Shown: in pieces, positions 60,043-64,000 of the stretch
How the letters are laid out: every line of letters begins with the position of its first letter
How positions within the stretch are numbered: position 1 is the stretch's first letter
NCBI GenBank assembly: GCA_050248155.1
Contig: JBFWSW010000020.1
Span: 6,144-70,143 of the forward strand
DNA from: VFMC01 sp050248155
GTDB lineage: Bacteria; Actinomycetota; Acidimicrobiia; Acidimicrobiales; Ilumatobacteraceae
Length of the DNA: 64,000 bases
Direction of reading: 5' to 3'
Notes under the pieces: model-generated
Databases searched by the model: none
Told to the model about the DNA's origin: nothing
Seen by the model: the letters and a program-made list of their open reading frames with translations, nothing else
Position numbers and translations under genes: made by a program

Positions 60043-61355
60043 CCCGCCGACGACCACCGACCAGCCCGGCGGACCGGACAGACCACGAACGGCCGTCGTG
60101 GCGGCCAACCGCAGGGCTCCGCATCGAGCGGCACCGAGCGACGATGGCGCATCTCGCGTCGGTGTACCCCTGTCACACCGAGACCGGGTTCGGCGAACGC
60201 GGCCCGTACATCGGCGTCAACGTGACCGGCGGCGGATCCGGATTCTTCTTCGACCCGTTCGAGCTCTACGCCACCGGACACCTGACGAACCCCAACGTGC
60301 TAGTCACCGGCGACATCGGCAGCGGCAAGTCGGCGCTCGTCAAGGCATTCCTCGGCCGGGAACTCGCCGTCTACGGGACCAAACGACAGGTCACGATCCT
60401 GGACCCGAAAGGCGAGTACGGGCCGTTCGCTGCGCTCCACGGCCTACCGGTCATCCGCCTGCACCCAGGTGGACGTGACCGGCTGAACCCGATGGACCAC
60501 CGCGGCGACCCACGCGAGACCCTCAGCCGCCAGTCGTTGGCCACCGCACTCGTTGCTGGTGTTCTCGGCAGGCCGCTCGATCCGACCGAGGACGCCGTGC
60601 TCGGCTGGGCGATCGCGTCGCTGGCACGGACCGGGACGCCGTTCACGCTGACCGACGTCGCCGCCACCGTCGCCGACCCCGCCGACGAACTCGTCGTCCT
60701 GTCCCGGCGCACACCTCTGGAGCTCGCCCAAGCGGCGACACCTGTGGTGTTCGCGCTCGACAAGCTCCTCACCCGCACCCTCGCGGGCATGTTCGACGGC
60801 TCCACCACGGTGAGCGTCGACTGGGAACACGGACCGGGCTTCGTCATCGACCTCTCCGCTGTGTACGGCGACGACGACACCCTCCCTCTCGTCATGTTGG
60901 CGGCGACGTCGTGGCTTGCCGCGGTGCTGCAACGCGACTCCGGCCGACGAATCATCCAAGTCATCGACGAAGCATGGGCCGCCGTGCGTCACGGGGCCCG
61001 CCACTTCCAGGGCTCACTGAAGCTGTCCCGCACCTTCGGAGTGTCGACCTGGCTGATCTGTCACCGGCCCGCTGACCTCACCGCCCAAGCCGACGACGGC
61101 ACCTCCACCGCCAAGATCGCCGCCGGTCTGCTCTCGGACATCCAGACCCGGGTCGTCTTCCGTCAACCACCCGACCAGGTGCCCGTCGCCGCGGACATGT
61201 TCGCCCTCACAGAACGCGAGCGGGACTGGTGCGGGCAGTTCGTCCGCGGCAGGGCGCTATGGCGTCTGCAACGCCGCGGCAGCGTCGTTCACACCGTCCT
61301 CACGTCGACCGAACGTCAACAGCTCTGCGACACCGACGGGGCGATGAGGACATAG
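60039..61355 (+). CDS. VirB4/TraC-type conjugation ATPase
   Basis: A 438-residue ATPase with Walker A GDIGSGKSALVKAF (about residue 90), ILDPKGEYG and Walker B RRIIQVIDEAW, then the LSRTFGVSTWLICHRPADL motif of VirB4-like motor proteins. It powers substrate or pilin movement in type IV secretion. It is short for VirB4 (about 800 residues) and lacks the N-terminal half, which the upstream gene may supply. GTG start overlaps that gene by 4 bases. Confidence 0.85.
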   Translation: MTRRRPPTSPADRTDHERPSWRPTAGLRIERHRATMAHLASVYPCHTETGFGERGPYIGVNVTGGGSGFFFDPFELYATGHLTNPNVLVTGDIGSGKSALVKAFLGRELAVYGTKRQVTILDPKGEYGPFAALHGLPVIRLHPGGRDRLNPMDHRGDPRETLSRQSLATALVAGVLGRPLDPTEDAVLGWAIASLARTGTPFTLTDVAATVADPADELVVLSRRTPLELAQAATPVVFALDKLLTRTLAGMFDGSTTVSVDWEHGPGFVIDLSAVYGDDDTLPLVMLAATSWLAAVLQRDSGRRIIQVIDEAWAAVRHGARHFQGSLKLSRTFGVSTWLICHRPADLTAQADDGTSTAKIAAGLLSDIQTRVVFRQPPDQVPVAADMFALTERERDWCGQFVRGRALWRLQRRGSVVHTVLTSTERQQLCDTDGAMRT

Positions 61356-61357
61356 CC

Positions 61358-62476
61358 ATGAGCGGGCAGCGACCGCGATGGGACATCGCTGACGTGCTCG
61401 CCCGCACCGACCTGGCGGCGCTGCTCGACGAGGTCGCCGAACCCGCCACCCACCATGTGCGTGGTCGGCGCTGGCACTGCCCGATCCCCGACCACACAGA
61501 CCACAACGCGTCGGTGACGATGCACACCGACCACCGAGGACACGAACGGTGGCGCTGCTGGTCGGGAGACAACACCCATCGGGGAGATGCCATCGACCTC
61601 ATCGTGGCCACGCAACGCGCCACGCGGGGCGAAGCGATCGACTGGCTCGCCAACCGCGCCGGGATGATCCCGGACCAGCCACTGCCGCCCGCCACCCGCA
61701 AACCCCCTCCACCCGGACCGACACGCGTGCCGCTCGACCCCGCCGTGATTCGCTACGCCCAGGCGTGCGAACGCATCCTGTGGGCGCCAGCCGGGGGCCC
61801 AGTGCGCGACTGGTTGCACGGCCGCGGCTTCGACGACGGCACGATCCGAGCCAACCACCTCGGCGCGGATCCCGGCCGCCACTTGATGCGACGCTCCCGT
61901 GGCCTACCCTACGGATCGTCGGTCGCGGCGACGTTCCCCGCCCTCGGCGAGTCCGGAGACATCCAATACATCCAAGCCCGCTACCTCGACGCCGGTGACG
62001 GACCCAAGTACGACAACCCCGCTGGAGCGCTCGGCACCAACCCCCGCCTCGCCTGGACCCGCAGCACCGGCGAGATGCAACCAGGAGTGCTCGTGGTGTG
62101 CGAGGGCATCCCCGACGCGCTGACCGCCGCCCAAGCCGGCTACCGATCCGTCGGCATCCTTGGCTCCCAAGCCCCCGACCAGCGCGTCGCTGCCCGCCTC
62201 GCCGCTCATGCCGCTCGACACTGCGTCACCGTGACCGCCGTGGTCGACGCCGACCCGGCCGGTCGAGCATGGGGCCAGCACCTGGCTGGCCTGCTCGCCA
62301 GCCGCGACGTCGATCTCGCGATTGTCGAGCCGCCCGACGGCCTTGACCTGAACGCCTGGGCGTTGATCCATCCGGAGTGGCCGATGGGGATCAGGCGGCC
62401 CGCCGGCCAAGACGCGGTGATCGATCGGGCTATGCAGGTGACGGCGAACCACGGCGTCGAGCTGTCGTCACCATGA
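61358..62476 (+). CDS. Primase-like protein with CHC2-type zinc finger and TOPRIM domain
   Basis: A 372-residue replication protein. WHCPIPDHTDHNASVTMH and WRCWSGDNTHRGDAIDLI form a CHC2-like finger in which the last Cys is replaced (CWSGD). The TOPRIM domain has VVCEGIPDALTA with the Glu and VVDADPAGRAWG with the DxD. It probably primes DNA after transfer or during element replication. ATG at 61358 follows GAGGA. Confidence 0.83.
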   Translation: MSGQRPRWDIADVLARTDLAALLDEVAEPATHHVRGRRWHCPIPDHTDHNASVTMHTDHRGHERWRCWSGDNTHRGDAIDLIVATQRATRGEAIDWLANRAGMIPDQPLPPATRKPPPPGPTRVPLDPAVIRYAQACERILWAPAGGPVRDWLHGRGFDDGTIRANHLGADPGRHLMRRSRGLPYGSSVAATFPALGESGDIQYIQARYLDAGDGPKYDNPAGALGTNPRLAWTRSTGEMQPGVLVVCEGIPDALTAAQAGYRSVGILGSQAPDQRVAARLAAHAARHCVTVTAVVDADPAGRAWGQHLAGLLASRDVDLAIVEPPDGLDLNAWALIHPEWPMGIRRPAGQDAVIDRAMQVTANHGVELSSP

Positions 62477-62596
62477 ATCACACCCGCAAGTTCAAGACAG
62501 CCACCGTGGCCAAACCTCGCATGCCGTCGCTTGGCGCCGCGCCAGACAACGTCTCCCACATCCTCGACCGCAGTGATGACTCACTCAGGTCAGGCC
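62473..62596 (+). pseudogene. Transfer-operon gene truncated by the IS256 insertion
   Basis: ATG at 62473 overlaps the primase stop by ATGA, the coupling used throughout the operon, and opens MNHTRKFKTATVAKPRMPSLG followed by about 20 more residues (DNVSHILDRSDDSLRSG) before the IS left end at 62597. The frame ends inside the IS at 62634. The remaining stub is too short to assign; the interrupted gene continues beyond the window, if it survives at all. Confidence 0.6.
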
Positions 62597-62630
62597 GGGA
62601 CTGTCAGATCCGCGGTGTAACTGGTCTGGC
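62597..62630 (+). repeat. Left terminal inverted repeat of the IS256-family element
   Basis: It starts GGGACTGTCAG and ends GGTGTAACTGGTCTGGC. Six mismatches to the right repeat cluster at positions 4, 12-14, 16 and 17. Confidence 0.85.
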
Positions 62631-62673
62631 CTGAAACGCTGAGCGACTCGTTCGGCGAGAAGGACAGACAGCT

Positions 62674-63945
62674 ATGACGAATGATGATGTGACGGTGGTG
62701 GCAGTGGCGGGCGAGGCGAGCCCGGAGCGGCCGGATCGTTCGCTCGCAGAGCAGCTCGTGGTGCAGGCTCGTGCGGATGGCAGGAATCTGGTCGGCCCGG
62801 GCGGGTTGCTGGCCGATTTGACCAAGCAGGTTCTCGAGACCGGTCTGGAGGTCGAGATGGAAGAGCATCTCGGCTACGCGAAGCACGCCGCGGAGGGCCG
62901 CAACCATGGCAACTCGCGCAACGGCACGCGGTCGAAGACGGTGATCACCGAGATCGGTCCGGTCGAGATCGAGGTGCCTCGTGATCGTGAGGGCAGCTTT
63001 GACCCGTTGACGGTCCGCAAGGGCCAACGCCGGCTCGATGGGGTCGACTCGATGGTGATCTCGTTGACGGCCAAGGGTTTGACCACGGGTGAGGTCGAAG
63101 CGCATCTGGCCGAGGTGTACTCGACGAGCATCTCCCGGGAGACGATCTCCAAGATCACTGACCGGGTGCTCGGCGAGCTCGCCGAGTGGCAGAACCGGCC
63201 TCTCGATCGTGTCTATCCGGTGGTGTTCATCGACGCGATCGTGGTCAAGATCCGCGACGGCCAAGTCGCCAACCGTCCCGTGTACGCAGCCATCGGTGTC
63301 ACCATCGACGGTAAACGCGACATCTTGGGGTTGTGGGTCGGCACCGGCGCCGAGGGTGCCAAGTACTGGCTGGCGGTGCTCACCGAACTCAAGAACCGCG
63401 GCGTCGACGACGTGTGCATCGTGGTCTGCGACGGCCTCAAGGGTTTGCCGGAGTCGATCGAGGCGACCTGGCCTCTGGCGATCGTGCAGACCTGCGTGCT
63501 GCACCTGATCCGCAACACCTTCCGGCTCGCGTCGCGAGCCGACTGGGATCAGATGGCCCGTCACCTTCGACCCGTCTACACCGCGGTCAACGAAGCCGAC
63601 GCGGCGAGATGCTTGGAGGAGTTCCACACGATCTGGGGCAACCGCTACCCGGCGATCAAGAGCCTGTGGGCCAACGCGTGGGCCGAGTTCGTGCCGTTCT
63701 TGGACTACTCGCCGGAGATCCGCCGAGTGATCTATTCGACGAACGCGATCGAGTCGCTCAACGCGAGATTCCGCAGAGCGACCCGCGCTCGTGGGCACTT
63801 CCCCAACGAGCAGGCCGCACTCAAGTGCCTGTACCTGGTCGTGCGCTCACTTGACCCCAAGGGCACCGGACAGGAACGATGGATGAACCGCTGGAAGCCA
63901 GCCCTGAACGCATTCGCCATCACCTTCGAAGGCCGCCTCTTCTAG
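62674..63945 (+). CDS. IS256-family transposase
   Basis: A 423-residue DDE transposase of the Mutator/IS256 type, full length. The catalytic acids are Asp in VVFIDAIVVK, Asp in IVVCDGLKGLP and Glu in STNAIESLNARFRR. The His/Cys region CVLHLIRNTFR is family-typical. The ATG at 62674 lies 44 bases inside the left repeat. No frameshift is seen, so the element may be active. Confidence 0.95.
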   Translation: MTNDDVTVVAVAGEASPERPDRSLAEQLVVQARADGRNLVGPGGLLADLTKQVLETGLEVEMEEHLGYAKHAAEGRNHGNSRNGTRSKTVITEIGPVEIEVPRDREGSFDPLTVRKGQRRLDGVDSMVISLTAKGLTTGEVEAHLAEVYSTSISRETISKITDRVLGELAEWQNRPLDRVYPVVFIDAIVVKIRDGQVANRPVYAAIGVTIDGKRDILGLWVGTGAEGAKYWLAVLTELKNRGVDDVCIVVCDGLKGLPESIEATWPLAIVQTCVLHLIRNTFRLASRADWDQMARHLRPVYTAVNEADAARCLEEFHTIWGNRYPAIKSLWANAWAEFVPFLDYSPEIRRVIYSTNAIESLNARFRRATRARGHFPNEQAALKCLYLVVRSLDPKGTGQERWMNRWKPALNAFAITFEGRLF

Positions 63946-63966
63946 AGGCCGAAATCCCAACAACCC

Positions 63967-64000
63967 GCCAGACCAGTTACACCAAGTTCCTGACAGACCC
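63967..64000 (-). repeat. Right terminal inverted repeat of the IS256-family element
   Basis: On the minus strand it reads GGGTCTGTCAGG at its outer end and GGTGTAACTGGTCTGGC at its inner end. Its outer end is the final base of the window. Confidence 0.85.

Larger units (their letters stand above)
62597..64000 (+). mobile_element. Complete IS256-family insertion sequence (1404 bp)
   Basis: It is bounded by 34-bp imperfect terminal inverted repeats (62597-62630 and 63967-64000, 28 of 34 matching) and contains one intact transposase gene. It sits inside the gene following the primase. The eight or nine bases of target duplication to the right lie outside the window; the left flank ends GTCAGGCC. 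Confidence 0.88.

Noticed and set aside
62473..62634. Small intact gene of about 53 codons before the transposase
   Set aside because: Its last 12 codons lie inside the IS left end, so the stop is supplied by the insertion; it is a truncated gene rather than a natural small one.
62590..63798. 402-codon minus-strand frame opposite the IS256 transposase
   Set aside because: Antisense shadow of the transposase, which carries the DDE residues and the terminal repeats.
1..64000. CRISPR arrays, rRNA, tRNA and riboswitches
   Set aside because: I looked for regularly spaced repeats, conserved rRNA segments and tRNA-like GTTCGA-type loops with acceptor stems and saw none I could support.

Overview
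The window comes from a GC-rich, high-coding-density actinobacterium. The WhiB-type regulator, BTAD regulator, F420/FMN luciferase-like oxidoreductases, mycofactocin-coupled SDRs and many ATGA/GTGA gene overlaps fit an Acidimicrobiia lineage (Ilumatobacter-like), but this is inferred from gene content; no rRNA or tRNA gene was seen.

About 1-52.4 kb is a dense catabolic and uptake region. On the + strand, 2.9-9.4 kb is a six-gene acyl-CoA operon (enoyl-CoA hydratase, a FadE28/FadE29-like dehydrogenase pair, SDR, acyl-CoA ligase, epimerase). An iron-type ABC importer (9.4-13.5 kb, -) follows, then a damaged FAD-linked phenol oxidase and a damaged AraC regulator (13.8-16.5 kb). A minus-strand operon of nine or ten genes (25.6 to 16.5 kb) runs mycofactocin SDR, luciferase-like oxidoreductase, two acyl-CoA dehydrogenases, enoyl-CoA hydratase, amidohydrolase, AhpD-like protein, Baeyer-Villiger monooxygenase (BVMO), a hypothetical protein and WhiB. 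Next to it are an SMP-30-type lactonase, acyl-CoA ligase, SDR and thiolase (30.1-25.7 kb), a dienelactone hydrolase with a frameshifted SDR, a double-domain CoA transferase and a sugar-type ABC importer (31.9-38.2 kb), an HsaA-like oxygenase (38.5 kb), a hydrolase/cupin/oxidoreductase operon (39.7-44.0 kb), a VOC-TetR pair, a third mycofactocin SDR (45.9 kb), and an Ltp2-like thiolase with a DUF35 partner, an amidohydrolase and LivF/LivG (48.0-52.4 kb).

Taken together, the genes fit oxygenation of a cyclic ketone or terpenoid/steroid-like substrate to a lactone, hydrolysis, CoA activation and beta-oxidation or retro-aldol cleavage. The substrate is not determined. Five promoters across 19 kb share a 26-bp element (GWCGAA, TTGAC, then GTCGR at a 20-bp period), suggesting one regulon.

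From about 52.4 kb the content changes to a conjugative-element-like block: a BTAD regulator, a transglycosylase/M23 hydrolase, a small pilin-like membrane protein, a VirB6/TrbL-like channel, an SCO6880/PrgI-like protein, a VirB4-type ATPase and a CHC2/TOPRIM primase. The next gene in that operon is cut after about 41 codons by a complete IS256-family element (62597-64000) whose right terminal repeat ends on the last base of the window.

Several genes carry single-base indels, often paired and compensating and mostly next to G/C runs (13.8-15.7 kb, 31.08 kb, 47.9 kb). They may be real pseudogenes or residual sequencing error; the sequence alone cannot decide.
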